Shown here piece by piece: positions 30,417-46,318 of a stretch of DNA of 64,000 nt (the first letter of the stretch is position 1; each line of letters begins with the position of its first letter). The notes under the pieces were generated by a model, which saw only the letters and a list, made by a program, of their open reading frames with translations, was not told the origin of the DNA and made no database searches. Source of the stretch: Tillus elongatus (taxonomy: Eukaryota > Arthropoda > Insecta > Coleoptera > Cleridae); the NCBI GenBank assembly GCA_964006375.1, contig OZ023265.1:148348393-148412392 (forward strand). Direction: 5' to 3'. The position numbers and the translations under genes are program-made.

Positions 30417-30534
30417 TGCTTTAAAAAAAATTGATAGCGTTAATTGTTTTCGAGTTAATTCAATTGTTTCGCATTCTTTGTCACATATCATAACTTATGA
30501 TACGGCGTTTTTACCAACATATAGCAGAGTCCCC

Positions 30535-31490
<956 letters not shown>

Positions 31491-31765
31491 TTTGAGACGC
31501 AGCAAGTGCGTTATGGTAGCGAATTTGCATTAAATGCTTCACATTTGAATAGCTCAATTTGCTATTAACCCATAAGGTTGACCAAGGAACCAGTTTTTTC
31601 GGGAACACTTTAAGTTTACTTGCGGAAATTTTTGTAGATTTTCAAACAATACAGTTATTTTGATGAAACATTGCACATTGTTTCTACTATATAGGTTATA
31701 CTGGTAACCAAATTTAATGCCTGCTTTCTTAAGAAAAACATATTTGCTATTAAAAACTTTTTTTT
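31491..31765 (+). mobile_element. TIR element T11, right end missing
   Basis: Left TIR (GAGACGCAGCAAGTGCG) and standard interior through CTGCTTTCTTAAGAAAAAC; the right TIR is absent and unique sequence begins. Confidence 0.7.
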
Positions 31766-31843
31766 ATTTGGACAGTTATATTAAAAATTATATCTACATG
31801 CACAAGCCTCGCTTTTATGTATGATGTTTGTATAATTTGTGTG

Positions 31844-32483
<640 letters not shown>

Positions 32484-32800
32484 GCCTCGATTGTCCAGGG
32501 GTGAGAACGTGTACCTCTGTACCCAAGGATCCCGCGTTCAAATCCCAGTATAAACTTCAATAAACTGTTAACATCAACCGAGGTTATGAGGTTGTCTCTG
32601 AGCAAGTTGAATGTCTGCACGTTCCGCCCTTTCGATGGGGCATTAAGTCGTCGGTCCCGTGTAACACGCAATGGTCGGCGCGTTAAAGATCCCTATTCTC
32701 CTTACAGGAAGCAAGAGATGGATAATGAGGTAAAACTGTTCACCAGCATCGGTGATTAGCTATAGTTTAATAATTACACCGACGTTAAAGAAAAAAAAAA
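32484..32800 (+). mobile_element. tRNA-derived SINE, copy 1
   Basis: tRNA-like head (GCCTCGATTGTCC... with a B-box-like GCGTTCAAATCCC at 32527-32539), a body shared with the other two copies (CATCAACCGAGGTT, TTGAATGTCTGCACGTTC, CGCGTTAAAGA, TCGGTGATTAGCTATAG) and an A-rich tail (32790-32801). Pol III internal promoter expected from the head. No protein. Confidence 0.75.
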
Positions 32801-32860
32801 GAAATAGTTTAAGGTTTTGCTACAAAAAAGTTATCTGTTTACTGAAACTGAAATATGGAA

Positions 32861-34170
32861 AGGTGTATGGCAAAGATGTCCATTGTCACCACACTGGTTC
32901 AATTTATTTGTAGAAGATAAAATAAATGACTATTCTGTTCAACATCTCGCTGAACTGTTCCACGTTTACTAGCACCTGAAAGAAGGCGACATCGATATGG
33001 CAAAGATATCCATCATCGCCATATTGGTTCAATTTATTTATAGGAGATACAGTAAATGACTATTCTGTTCAATATCTCGCTGAACTGTTCCACGTTTACT
33101 AGCATCTGGAAGAAGGTAACACCGATATGGCAAAGATGTCCATTATCGCCATATTGGTTCAATTTATTTATAGAAGATACAGTAAATGACTATTCTGTTC
33201 AATATCTCACTGAACTGTTCCACGTTTACTAGCACCTGGAAGAAGGTAACACCGATATGGCAAAGATGTCCATTATCGCCATATTGGTTCAATTTATTTA
33301 TAGAAGATACAGTAAATGACTATTCTGTTCAATATCTCACTGAACTGTTCCACGTTTACTAGCACCTGGAAGAAGGTAACACCGATATGGCAAAGATGTC
33401 CATTATCGCCATATTGGTTCAATTTATTTATAGAAGATACAGTAAATGACTATTCTGTTCAATATCTCACTGAACTGTTCCACGTTTACTAGCACCTGGA
33501 AGAAGGTAACACCGATATGGCAAAGATGTCCATTATCGCCATATTGGTTCAATTTATTTATAGAAGATACAGTAAATGACTATTCTGTTCAATATCTCAC
33601 TGAACTGTTCCACGTTTACTAGCACCTGGAAGAAGGTAACACCGATATGGCAAAGATGTCCATTATCGCCATATTGGTTCAATTTATTTATAGAAGATAC
33701 AGTAAATGACTATTCTGTTCAATATCTCACTGAACTGTTCCACGTTTACTAGCACCTGGAAGAAGGTAACACCGATATGGCAAAGATGTCCATTATCGCC
33801 ATATTGGTTCAATTTATTTATAGAAGATACAGTAAATGACTATTCTGTTCAATATCTCACTGAACTGTTCCACGTTTACTAGCACCTGGAAGAAGGTAAC
33901 ACCGATATGGCAAAGATGTCCATTATCGCCATATTGGTTCAATTTATTTATAGAAGATACAGTAAATGACTATTCTGTTTAATATTTCGCTGAACTGTTC
34001 CACGTTTACTAGCACCTGGAAGAAGGCGACACTGATATGGCAAAAATGTGGATTATCGCCTTATTGGTACCATTTATTTATAGAAGATACAATAAATGAC
34101 TATCATGTTCAACATATCGCCGAAATGTTCCGTTTACTATCATCTGAAAGAAGGCGACACCAACACTTGC
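32861..34170 (+). repeat. 130-bp tandem array (10 units) derived from an RT gene
   Basis: Anchor phrase CAAAGATGTCCATTATCGCC recurs at 32871, 33001, 33131, 33261, 33391, 33521, 33651, 33781, 33911 and 34041: spacing exactly 130 bp throughout. Units 3-9 are almost identical; the outer units diverge. One frame of the first unit reads WQRCPLSPHWFNLFVED, an RT motif B block. 130 is not a multiple of three, so the array is not one coding frame. Sits between a SINE and a LINE RT remnant. Confidence 0.95.
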
Positions 34171-34212
34171 TCAAAGTATAGTGATTCTACTCTGGTTGTA
34201 GCAAATTGTTAT

Positions 34213-35330
34213 AATGGATATTTTTTCGAAGGTATTCGAGATTGTCTTGAATGATATTATTTGGTTTGTTGTAAGAAACTTAATTAGCAACGCTCAGCAT
34301 GGCTTCATGAGGGGCCGCTCCACAATCACCAATTTAGTTTGCGTAACAGAATAAATATCTGGTGTAACTAAAGGCAGGTCACAGATGGATGTCATTTATT
34401 TAGACCTTTCAAGGGCCTTTAATGCGCTGGATCACCATATTCTCTTGAGGAAACACGATAACATGACTTTCCCTTCGAACCTACTGAATTTTGTGGGATC
34501 CTATCTTCGCGAAAGAGTGTGCTTTATCAATGTGTGTGGGTGCCGATGTGTTGGGCCTTGGGTGAGCCAGTTGTTCCTCAGTGGTCTGTGCTGGGACTTT
34601 TGTTCCTACATTTGTTAATTAATGATATGTCAGACGTCATTGACTTGTCCCATCTTCTGTACGCGGATGATGTTCAAATTTGCTCAGCCGTTGGTAGCCC
34701 CGGCGACTATTTAAGACTAGATGACAACTTTCTTAGGATTCAACTCTGGTCCTCCCTTAACAACCTCCCACTTAATATAAATAAAAGTGTGGCAATGTCT
34801 TATACGCTCAACCGTCGTGTAATTGATTTCTCATACTGCATATATGGACAACCTCTTCAGAAATCTGCAGCCTTTAGAAATTTGGGTGTTGTTTACAACT
34901 CTAAAGTTTTGTTCGTGGAAAACTATGTGTATGCTACTTCCAGTGCCTTCAAGACACTCGGATTCGTTCTACGCAACTCCAGTTCCTTCCACAAAGTGAA
35001 CACTTTGTAGCAGTTTTCGGTACTTATGTACGACCGCATTTAGAGTATCCTTGTGTGGTGTGGTCTCCTCTGTGTGACTTCAAGCGCACTTGAGCGTGTC
35101 CAGCAAAGATTTGTTTAACTCCTTGCATGCCAAGCCGATAAGGTGTATCACTGTAGAGATTCTGATTGGAATCTTTGCATACTAGGCGAATTTGGCCTGG
35201 TCTCTCATTCCTATTTAATTTGTTGCACAGTTGGGTCATCTATTCTAAATTATTGCACTTTCTGTGTTTGTACATACCTAAAATTGGCTCTAGAATGCAG
35301 TACTTTTTCTATCTACTGCAGCTAGGACCA
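34213..35330 (+). pseudogene. LINE reverse transcriptase remnant
   Basis: Reads SKVFEIVLNDIIWFVV, AQHGFMRGRSTITNL, motif A (VIYLDLSRAFNALDHHILL), a degraded motif B near 34560 where the frame changes, motif C with intact Asp pair (LLYADDVQI), the thumb (NINKSVAMSYT, FRNLGVVYNSK) and a C-terminal segment (ALERVQQRFV). Non-LTR type, Jockey/R1-like. At least two frameshifts and several stops. Confidence 0.75.
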
Positions 35331-36221
35331 ATGTCAAGCTTAACTCACCGCTCACCGGTATATGTATATGTATAGTTATCCATGGGATAACTCAAAAAAT
35401 ACTCAATTGATCTGAAACTTGGCAGATATCTACACTCTATTAAGACCGCAGACGAGTTCGTGTATCAGATATAACGGAAATATTTTTGCCCCCAAGAATG
35501 TGCAAAAATATTTTTGGAAACCCTATATTTTTGTAAGTATTAGAGTAACTGGAATGAGACTTTCCATGTGGCTATAAATTGTGTAAATAAACCTATGTTG
35601 TGAATTTTAAGTAATTTGGTACACAATATTTAGCGTTTTTTCCAAATTAAAAATAAAATCTAAAAGACATGCGTTGAAACGACTTTGCGATTAAAGTCCA
35701 ATGCCTGACCGACAGAGTAGTTAACAGCCACGCGTATATTGATTCATACAACAGGTATAAACCATACAGCAATGATAACGAAACAAAATAAATAACGGAC
35801 ATGAAGCCTACTACCCGAACCAACAATCGTGAAATCTGGGCCACAAATATCGCAAATGACAGACGACATGAAATTAAAAATGTGCCAAGTAGTTGTAATT
35901 TACATGGGGATTCAATCAATTTTTTAAAAACACTATATTTGTACCTTCATGAACAGCCCCAAATACAGTTTTAGAATGAAAGTGTAGCATATTATGGTAA
36001 AAATGTAAACAAAATCAAGCCAAGTCTTTATAAAAAATATTTTAAAACAGTTTCTTTTTTATCATTAAACTTAACATAAGATCGAAGCAGACATTGTATG
36101 TGTTTTAATGGCCATTCTACTAATTATCTGATTAATTGTTGCGTATACTTTTAGTATAATATAATATATCCCGGGCATGAAGCCCGTGCCAAATATCATC
36201 TAACCAAAACATTAATTAACG
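35331..36221. other. Spacer with a diverged B-half-like segment
   Basis: 35385-35520 contains GGATAACTCAAAAAATACTC and AACTTGGCAGATATCT, which resemble AT-core B-half starts at low similarity. A 90-codon open frame on the minus strand (35647-35919) is hydrophobic but unrecognised. Confidence 0.35.
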
Positions 36222-36298
36222 TATCCGTAGATATCTCAGTGGCGGCGTGCTTATCTTCTACACAGAAGGTTGCGTGATCGATTCCGGCTTCGATATAT
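36222..36298 (+). repeat. tRNA-like sequence, possible SINE head
   Basis: TATCTCAGTGG (36232-36242) resembles an A box and GATCGATTCC (36276-36285) a B box at the expected spacing, with TTCTACACAGAAG between them as an anticodon-arm-like hairpin. Pairing of the acceptor ends is poor, so a working tRNA gene is unlikely. Confidence 0.4.
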
Positions 36299-36454
36299 TT
36301 TTGTTTTAGTTTGACATTTGGAAAGCAATAGTGTACGAATTTCATACGTTTTGAACAAGATCACATTTTTGGTTAAAACGTCTGAATAACTGTCACCTTT
36401 GAGTCTGAAATTATAGTTTTCAGCAGACATTTTGTTATTGTTGATATTGAAAAC

Positions 36455-36885
36455 ACCGGTTTTATTAGGTTGACTAAAACGAAATCATTCAGGCGATTAA
36501 TAAGGAAAAATAACTGATACGTTTATAATTTGCCAGATACTTTACTTTTATAACTATGAATTAGATTTACTTCTGGTAAGCTTTTGTAATTTTAATGAAA
36601 TTTGTAATACAAGCTTCTTTTAAAGAGAGTTATAAAGCAAAATGTATTTTTTTAGCTTTATAGAAAATTGAGTTTTGGGCATTTTCTCAAAAGCAGTTAG
36701 AAGACAAGATTTTTTTGATCATAGAGAGATATCGATCTCACTTTCGAAAGAATTTTTCAAATGTGCGCATATTAGGACCTCTAAAATCGATTTTCAGGGT
36801 CTGTGTAAGTAATATGCCGTATCATTATAGTGTGAAATTCTTATGAAAATTCACTATTATAACGTACTTGCTGCGTCCCGAAATT
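36455..36885 (-). mobile_element. TIR-ended repeat, variant interior (R4), inverted
   Basis: Inverted counterpart of 28784-29105: GAAATCATTCAGGCGATTAA and GTAATTTTAATGAAATTTG are the reverse complements of its interior. The end is a right-type TIR (AACGTACTTGCTGCGTCCCG, about 36858-36877). An A-half-like block (GTGCGCATATTAGGACC) lies between. Confidence 0.5.
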
Positions 36886-36917
36886 TTAGTTTTTAGCGAA
36901 TTTTTTTTTAATTCACT

Positions 36918-36933
36918 AATAAGGAGATCTGTG

Positions 36934-37011
<78 letters not shown>

Positions 37012-37028
37012 CACAGATCTCCTTATTA
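36918..37028. repeat. 111-bp perfect palindrome centred on (AT)n
   Basis: TAATAAGGAGATCTGTGTCAT at the left is matched exactly by its reverse complement at the right end; the centre 36938-37007 is pure alternating AT. The outer sequence is an AT-core A-half start (TTCACTAATAAGGAGATC), so the copy consists of two mirror-image ends. Confidence 0.9.
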
Positions 37029-37254
37029 TATGGCTTCAAATACACAGCTTTCAAACAGTTTTCTTCGCATGTTCTGCTCATATTTACTTTTTACTACCTA
37101 GCCCGCCCAGCACCCCTATTCACTCCCAGTCCCGTAACTTCCTTAGGGCGTGTGAACAAGAAATTTTTCTTATGGTTTGTTCATCCAGGTGGGGTCCTAG
37201 TAATGTTTCTGAAAACGATTTTTTGGAAAGCGTTCGGGAGCTAATCTGCAAACT

Positions 37255-37690
37255 TACCGAATTTTCATTAAATCCTTCAAATTTCATTTACTCAATTTGC
37301 TATTAACGTAATCTTTGTTGGTTAGGAAACCAGCATTTAAGTTTATTTTCGGAAAATTTTGTATATTTTAAGACCATAAGTCATTTTGATAAAATATAGT
37401 ACATTGTTTCTACTACATAGGCTATACCGGTAGTCAGATTGATGCCTGCTCGCATTTGCTATTAAAAACTTTTTTATGGAAATTCACTTCCATAACACAC
37501 TTTTTGCATCCAGACGTTTGAAAAATGTTTATATATTTTCAAAGAATAAAGTTATTTCGATGAAATATGGTACATTGTCTCTACTATATAGGCAAACAAG
37601 TATGATGCCTGCTTTCATCAAAGAAAGACATTTGCTATTAAAAATATTTTTAAAAAATTCGCTAACATAACGCACTTGCTGCGTCTCGAA
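37255..37690. mobile_element. Two nested/partial TIR elements (T12, T13)
   Basis: 37255-37515 holds a standard interior with a right-type end (CCATAACACACTTTTTGCATCC); 37515-37690 holds the right half of a second element ending AACGCACTTGCTGCGTCTCG. The left TIR of the first is missing and the second lacks its left half. Confidence 0.55.
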
Positions 37691-37762
37691 TTTTTTTTTA
37701 GTGCATAGTTTATATTCATATTCATACTCTATATTTGGGATCATTCCCCTTAAGTATATGTA

Positions 37763-37985
<223 letters not shown>

Positions 37986-38044
37986 ATACATAAATAGATA
38001 GGCTGAAAGAAAAGAAAAAAAGAAGATTTCAAAACAACTCTAAA

Positions 38045-38262
38045 ATGGTTCAATTGTCTAAGATACGCAGATGACCTGGCTGTGATAACCCAAATTCTCC
38101 ATGCATATCGACAAAACACACATGCTAGGTAATTGCTCTTTGAAACAGCATACTGAATACCTATAACCAAGTAAGAAAGTGGTAAATATACCCCGACTCC
38201 GACAAAAGACATACTGTTTTTGCAGTATCAATGACTTAGATTCACAGTGGTACTCCAAACCT
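38045..38262 (+). pseudogene. LINE RT fragment, motif C
   Basis: Translation CLRYADDLAVITQ carries an intact YADD box followed, in a shifted frame, by a thumb-like stretch (QVRKW, PDSDKRHTVF). Less than 75 residues survive. Confidence 0.5.
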
Positions 38263-38270
38263 TCTTTTTT

Positions 38271-38651
38271 AACCTCTTCAATGCGGAGCCTCGGTCGCTC
38301 AGTGGTAAGAACATGTGCCTCTGAACAGAAATGTACTGTGTTTGACCCCAGGCGTCACCTTTCACTTTTTCCCTGCAAACTGTACAATTAACATCAACCG
38401 AGGTTGTGGCATTGTATTTGAGCTGGTTGAATGTCTGCACGTTCCTCCCTTCGGAGGGCGCGGAAAGCCGTCGATCCCGTGTCCATGCGATGTTGATCGT
38501 GTTAAAGACCCCTACTAATCTTACAGAAATGCAGGGGTTCGGCAAACATTCCAGGATAGTGAGGTGAAACTGCTCCATGGCGTCGGTGATTAGTCATAGA
38601 AATTGGCAGAAAAATTGGAAATAGACAGACGCTAAAAAAAACCTCTTCAAT
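38271..38651 (+). mobile_element. tRNA-derived SINE, copy 2, with 12-bp target duplication
   Basis: Element 38283-38639 flanked by direct repeats AACCTCTTCAAT (38271-38282 and 38640-38651). The head has an A-box-like TCGCTCAGTGGT (38294-38305) and a B-box-like GTGTTTGACCCC; the body has CATCAACCGAGGTT, TTGAATGTCTGCACGTTC and CGTCGGTGATTAG; the tail is short poly-A. Target duplication plus A-tail indicate LINE-mediated insertion. Confidence 0.85.
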
Positions 38652-39590
38652 ATTTTAGCAACGCATGGCATCAACAATATTGCGCGGTATTAGGATTGTG
38701 GGTCAAGGCCTGCGTTTATCAATACTGCTGAGTTTTAGCTTGAACTGAACTGTTGGCGATTTCTTAAAGCGAACTTAATTTTTGCTAGATTAGATTAGTT
38801 TCAATGTGAGTGGGCTATTCCACTACCTCCACCGCCATTTTATGTCTATTGTGGCTTCCGTCTAATTGCCTCGATTTCACCCATCAAATCCAGCTACCTG
38901 TGGGAGTCAGTCTTTTTTTAAGGGTGGCAGTTGGTTTTACATGTGTACTGTCATCTGAGTGGAGTCGCTTGCTCATTTAGAAGTTCACAGAGAGCTACTC
39001 TCTCCGAGTTCGTCCAGACGCGACATCCGTCAGTGTTTGACTCGAGGTGGTATCATATGGAGTCCCGTACCGTAGCAGCATCTAAGCGATATCCTTTGTC
39101 CGTTTCAAAGATCACAGACGAGGCCTCAATCACTAGTTTTAATCTACCTCTAGAATCCAGCTTTCCTATGGGTTCGTCTAGACCCAACACCAACCAGTGC
39201 TAGACAACATCCCACCGAGACCCGCTCCCGAGCATCACCCAAGTGAGGTCGTTTGTCCGTTTCGAAGCACACGATGGGGGCCTCAAAATCCGGGTGTATA
39301 CCACTCCTAGGAGATCTCGTCCGCCAGCGCTTAACCCAAGAGACATCTTTTGGAACTCCGCTCCTAAGTGATAACCCAGCGAGATCAATTGTCCATTTCG
39401 AAGCCCATAGTGATGGCCTCAAAATCCGGGGGTATATCACATCGCAGAGATATCTGCTTCCCCCAGGTTCCTCTGGACTAGACCCCGCCAGTGTTTGATT
39501 GCAATTGGTCGCTTCTTATGGCAGGCAAGAGTTACCCTTCGGCCTATTATCTCAGTTTGTCGCCGGGCCAACAGGGGACAATTTTAGCTA
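38652..39590 (+). repeat. GC-richer region with three degenerate repeats
   Basis: The phrase TGTCC(G/A)TTTC(G/A)AAG followed by a GGCCTCAA block occurs at about 39098, 39257 and 39392. Units of about 135-160 bp. Overlapping open frames on both strands are a by-product. It may be the 5' part of the LINE that follows; no endonuclease motif was recognised. Confidence 0.4.
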
Positions 39591-39599
39591 AGTAAACAT

Positions 39600-41065
39600 A
39601 ATTCTGAAGCATATTCCCTAGTAACTGGAAAACTGCTCGAGTACAACCCGTCCCCAAGAAAGGATACAAAGCGCTTCCTAGCAACTACAGGCCTATTTCT
39701 CTCCTTTTAGTCGTCTCTAAAGTGATGGAAAAGTATATAAACACCGAATTACTAAAATTTCTCGAAAAACACAGTCTAATTCACGATAGGCAGTATGGAT
39801 TCCGTCAGCGCAGATCAACTGCCGACCTCCTTTCCTCTGTCACCCATTCTTGGTACAAGTCTATGAAACTACACGGTGAATCCCAGATTGTCGCTCTAGA
39901 TATATCCAAAGCATTCGACCAGGTCTGGCACGCAGCGTTGCTTAATAAACTCCCGGGCTATGGCCTACCACCAAAACCCTGTACCTGGACAGCAAATTTC
40001 CTCTCCAACCGGAGCATTTCTGTTGTCGTGGATGGCCATTCCTCTAAACTATATCCAATTAATGCAGGAGTTCCTAAAGGTTAAGCTTTAGCCCCTACTT
40101 TGTTTCTTCTCCACATCAATGACCTCCTCTCTAGCACATCCAACCCAATTCACAGTTACGCGGACGACAGCACCCTCCACTCAAATATACAATATCCTAA
40201 GCCTGTTTCTTTAGCCCAACTAGATGAGGATCGCAGACTCATGGAGGATTCTGTCTCCGTGGATCTCCAAAGAATATTAGACTGGGGAAGTAGAAATCTT
40301 GTACAATTCAACCCCACCAAAACTCAGTCTTGCTGTCTTACCCATAAGAGATACACCAGCACTAGACCCATCACAATGAACAACCAAGTTATCCAATGTA
40401 ATGAGTCCTTTTCACTTGTTGGCATTTCTGTGGATCGAGGTCTCAATCGGCACCAACATGTCACTTCAATTGCAGAATCGGCTGCTAAGAAATTAGGCTT
40501 CCTCTTCCGGGCTCGCAAATACTTTTCACCAGCTAATCTCTATACCTTATATACTTCACAAATAAGGCCAAACCTCGAATACTGCTCCCACATCTGGGGT
40601 GCCGCTGCCGCTTCTACACTCGCTATCCTGGACTCCATTCAGAAAAGAGCTATACGTCTCATCGGTGACCCTACACTCACCCAAAGGCTGCCATCCCTTG
40701 CCCACCGACGTGCCGTTGGTGACCTCTCTCTCTTTTATAGATATCTGCACGGGCAGTGCTCAGAGGAGCTTTCTTCCATAGTTCCTCCACCTGCTGCCCC
40801 AACAGATCTACCAGGGGAATAGAGAGAATGCATCCTTTTACTGTCCAGGTCTCCAGACATAGAACATCTTGTTATGCCCGCTCTTTTGTCCCGAGGACTT
40901 CCACGTTATGGAATTCTTTGCCGGCACATGTTTTTCCTTCTCCTCCGAACCTCCAAGCCTTCAAGTCCAGAATTAACAAGTTGCCCCTTTCCTCCTTGTC
41001 GACACCCACAAATTTAAAAAAAAAATGCGTAGTTAAATACCCATGCACTGTTCACGGGTATACTT
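39600..41065 (+). pseudogene. LINE ORF2 reverse transcriptase, nearly continuous
   Basis: Frame from about 39600: NWKTARVQPVPKKG, NYRPISLLLVVSKVMEKYI, RQYGFRQRRSTADLL, motif A (VALDISKAFDQVWHAALL), motif B as AGVPKG followed by an in-frame TAA (40082-40084) and ALAPTLFLLHINDLL, motif C as HSYADDSTL, and a long thumb/C-terminal part (LVGISVDRGLNRHQHV, LYTSQIRPNLEYCSHIWG, LDSIQKRAIRLIGDP). A frameshift near 40800 leads to RTSTLWNSLPAHVFP and FKSRINK, the usual 3' end of CR1/Jockey-superfamily ORF2. Only one stop and one frameshift are seen, the least decayed LINE in the window; a 5'-truncated copy. Confidence 0.85.
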
Positions 41066-41159
41066 TGTGATTCTCAATTTATGTAAGGTTGTTCTAGACA
41101 TTCTAAAATGGTTACGAAAATGATCCAAAGGTTAACATAACATCCACGTGGTATAATTA

Positions 41160-41350
41160 TGTATTATTGCAGAGTCCTACAGGCAGAGCTATTCGTAATG
41201 AAGAAGACAGTCAGAGTAATTCAGGAAAACAATAAAACGCCAGGGGATGTCGCAATCAATTCGGATAGCAAAGTTAGACTCAAAGGCAGCATTGAAGCAA
41301 GTAAGTCAAAGGAAGTGGTCAACTGCCAAAAAGCACTATCCTGGATCTAA
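41160..41350 (+). pseudogene. LINE RNase H domain remnant
   Basis: 63-codon frame with QAELFVMKKTVRVIQ and INSDSKVRLKG, matching the second (Glu) and third (Asp) carboxylate regions of RNase H domains found near the end of I/R1/Loa-type LINEs. The first Asp region and the C-terminus are absent. Distinct from the CR1-like LINE just upstream, which has no RNase H. Confidence 0.45.
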
Positions 41351-42304
41351 AACGGCAAGTATATTCAATTCTCTTTAGATGAACCTTAATGTAAATTTAA
41401 TAAGTAAGCAGGCAAAATAGTAAACTAATCTATCAATTTAATCTTAGTCACTATTGTTAAGTCTTACTATAAAAAGTATTTTCACCCCATATCAATCAAC
41501 ACCTAATTTGTATCTACAACCTGAAAAGCCAGTAAAAGGATAGTATATTTACTAGGAAGCTATTTATAAATATAAATATATAGCAAGTATATTAGGGTAG
41601 GCTAGAATAAAATGAATAGCTTCTAAAGTTGATAAGTAATCGATATCTCGAATGGCCTGTCATCAATAATCAAATTAAAAATACGCCCGACGACCGCCCA
41701 CCATAACAAGGGTTCATCGGTCCGCTGGTCGCGTTCTGTAGTACCATGCCGACGTCTTGTAACAGCAGACTGACGATTTTTACCTGGAATTCCAATTTGT
41801 CATTAAATTAAAGCCATCATATTTAACGGTCGATTGACCATATACAAAACACTGTCCTCTGCATTTAACTCAGTTATTACGCGCATGTTGCAAAAAGTCG
41901 TTACATTGTTCTCTGATATTAGAAGTTGCATACGTTATATACATACTAGGTGCTCTGAACAGCAAATAGAACTGACATTTAAAAAAAAATGCCGCCCTTA
42001 CAAAATTATTTTTTAATGAGAGCCATATCCCACCCCAATTTGAGAAACATATAACAGATGACATGGACCGGTTCCGTGCTTGTTTGTATAAACTCTCAAA
42101 CTGAACTCGGGTATGGCTTACAGTTTTTTTCTATGAAATTTAAAAAATTTGGCCACAATTGACTGACATACTTTCCTTACTTTAGCTCCAGACTCATATC
42201 GTTAAGATATAGTATGCTACTAGAAATTTCGTATGGATAGAGAATGATGCGTCTATTTCTCCAATCCGAACCTGCTCTATTATGGTGAGAATGCATGTAG
42301 CCTT
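41351..42304. other. Unannotated spacer
   Basis: No supported feature. Confidence 0.35.
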
Positions 42305-42880
42305 ACATACATTGGGACGGTATTAGGGAAGAAAGCAGGAATGGCCATGACGAACAATTTACAAAACTGTTGATTGGTTGTACACAGTCTCTATTTATAA
42401 CATTTTGTGTTTAGTAGAGCTGCCGTGACAACATACTACTTGTTTCCGCACCGAGATGGCGACTCTGTCGCACATCTCAAAATATTCTGCTCTCTTGATT
42501 TTTAAGTTTGAGATTTATTCCATAATTTTGACAGTTTTTAAGAAAATGTCGTGAAAACTCGGAATGGAGGGTTCTGGATGATGCGAAATCCGAATCAAAA
42601 CTTGGTTTTTAGGTTGGTTGTAGTGGGCGCTACTTACATACTGCGGAATACAAATTGTTTATAATAACTTTTTTATATGCAAAACTCTATTACTATTTTA
42701 ACTAAAAATGCAGATAAACTGATTATTTTTAAGGAACAAATGTATACTTGTTTGATATCGATAAAAAACGCCGGTATCAAGATATTCGCACTTTAATCAT
42801 GCAATTCACGTGAACTTTCTGATCACTGCCAATATTATTCCCTTACTAACACAAAAAGCGTTGACTATTTGAAAAAAGTC
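42305..42880 (+). repeat. R3 dispersed repeat, longest copy
   Basis: Matches 1160-1335 in its first part and 3965-4165, 9085-9415 and 10440-10515 in its second. Directly abuts TIR element T15, as the 9085 copy directly follows a TIR. Non-coding. Confidence 0.55.
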
Positions 42881-43186
42881 TGGACGCAGCAAGTGCGTTA
42901 TGGAAGTGAATTTTCATAAAAATGTTTTTAATAGCAAATATGTCTCTTTAATGCAAGCAGGCATCAATTTGGTCACCGGTATAACCTATATAGAAGGAAC
43001 AATGAACCATATTTTATCAAAATAACTTGTTTGAAAATATACAACAATTTTTCGAAAATAAACTTTAAACGTTTCCGAGAAAACTCGTTTCCTAGCGGAG
43101 GAATCTTAGGTTAATAGCAAATTGCGTTATTGAATTTTGAAGCGTTTAATGAAAATTCGCTACCAAAACGCACTTACTGCGTTTCG
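42881..43186. mobile_element. TIR element T15, complete
   Basis: 306 bp; left TIR CTGGACGCAGCAAGTGCG, right TIR AACGCACTTACTGCGTTTCG. Interior of the T8 subtype (AGCAGGCATCAATTTGGT). Confidence 0.7.
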
Positions 43187-43807
43187 ATTTTTTTTTTAAC
43201 ATGCATCCTATTTCGATGAAAAATGGAAAAATGCAATAAGGGATGTTCAAAAAAAATTGTAGGTATTACCAACGATTTATGGGCCATCCTGTGATTGTCA
43301 AAATAATTTTATAAGAGGCAGCTCAAGACACCCTATAGGTAACATATACTATTTTTACTCGTATCTTGCATAATAAAAATTATATTGAGCTTTACCGTAG
43401 AAATGCGTCACCCTGTATATATGTAAACAGAAAGTAAAGCCATTTAAAGAAATCTTTTTAGAATTCAAAAGCCGCGGTCTCCTCATTAACGAAGTTTTTC
43501 TACGAAAATTAGCTAAAAATTATAGACTGCTAAACCATAAACTTAACTAAAACTACTTCCAAAGCATAAAAAAACGTGTCTATTTGAAATAACTTTTCTG
43601 GAAACATTTTATTAAAATGAAGGACAATGATGGCTGAAGCAGAAACTGAAGGGTTTGCAGAACACTCTTCACGTATTCCGTATTTCTTTCAGGTTCTTTG
43701 CCTGACTGTTGCCAATTTTGACGGTTTAAATCGCGACTTTTTACGTTTTGAGGAAAACCTCAATTTTGTCTTTAAACTTACAGACCTAAATTTTCGTAAA
43801 TAGGTCA

Positions 43808-46197
<2,390 letters not shown>

Positions 46198-46318
46198 GAA
46201 ACTGACCCTGGATATTGGTTCTAGGGCCTAGTTCGCACTCATTTGAAGAAATTTCCTCTAAATTCAAAAGTCGGGATCTCCTCGTGAATGATTTTTTTTA
46301 AAGAAAACTCACTAAAAC

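Noticed and set aside
32861..34170. 130-bp array as a CRISPR
   Set aside because: Whole units are identical, with no unique spacers, in a eukaryotic context.
35647..35919. 90-codon hydrophobic minus-strand frame
   Set aside because: No homology recognised, no initiation or splicing context; AT-rich antisense frames of this kind are often hydrophobic.
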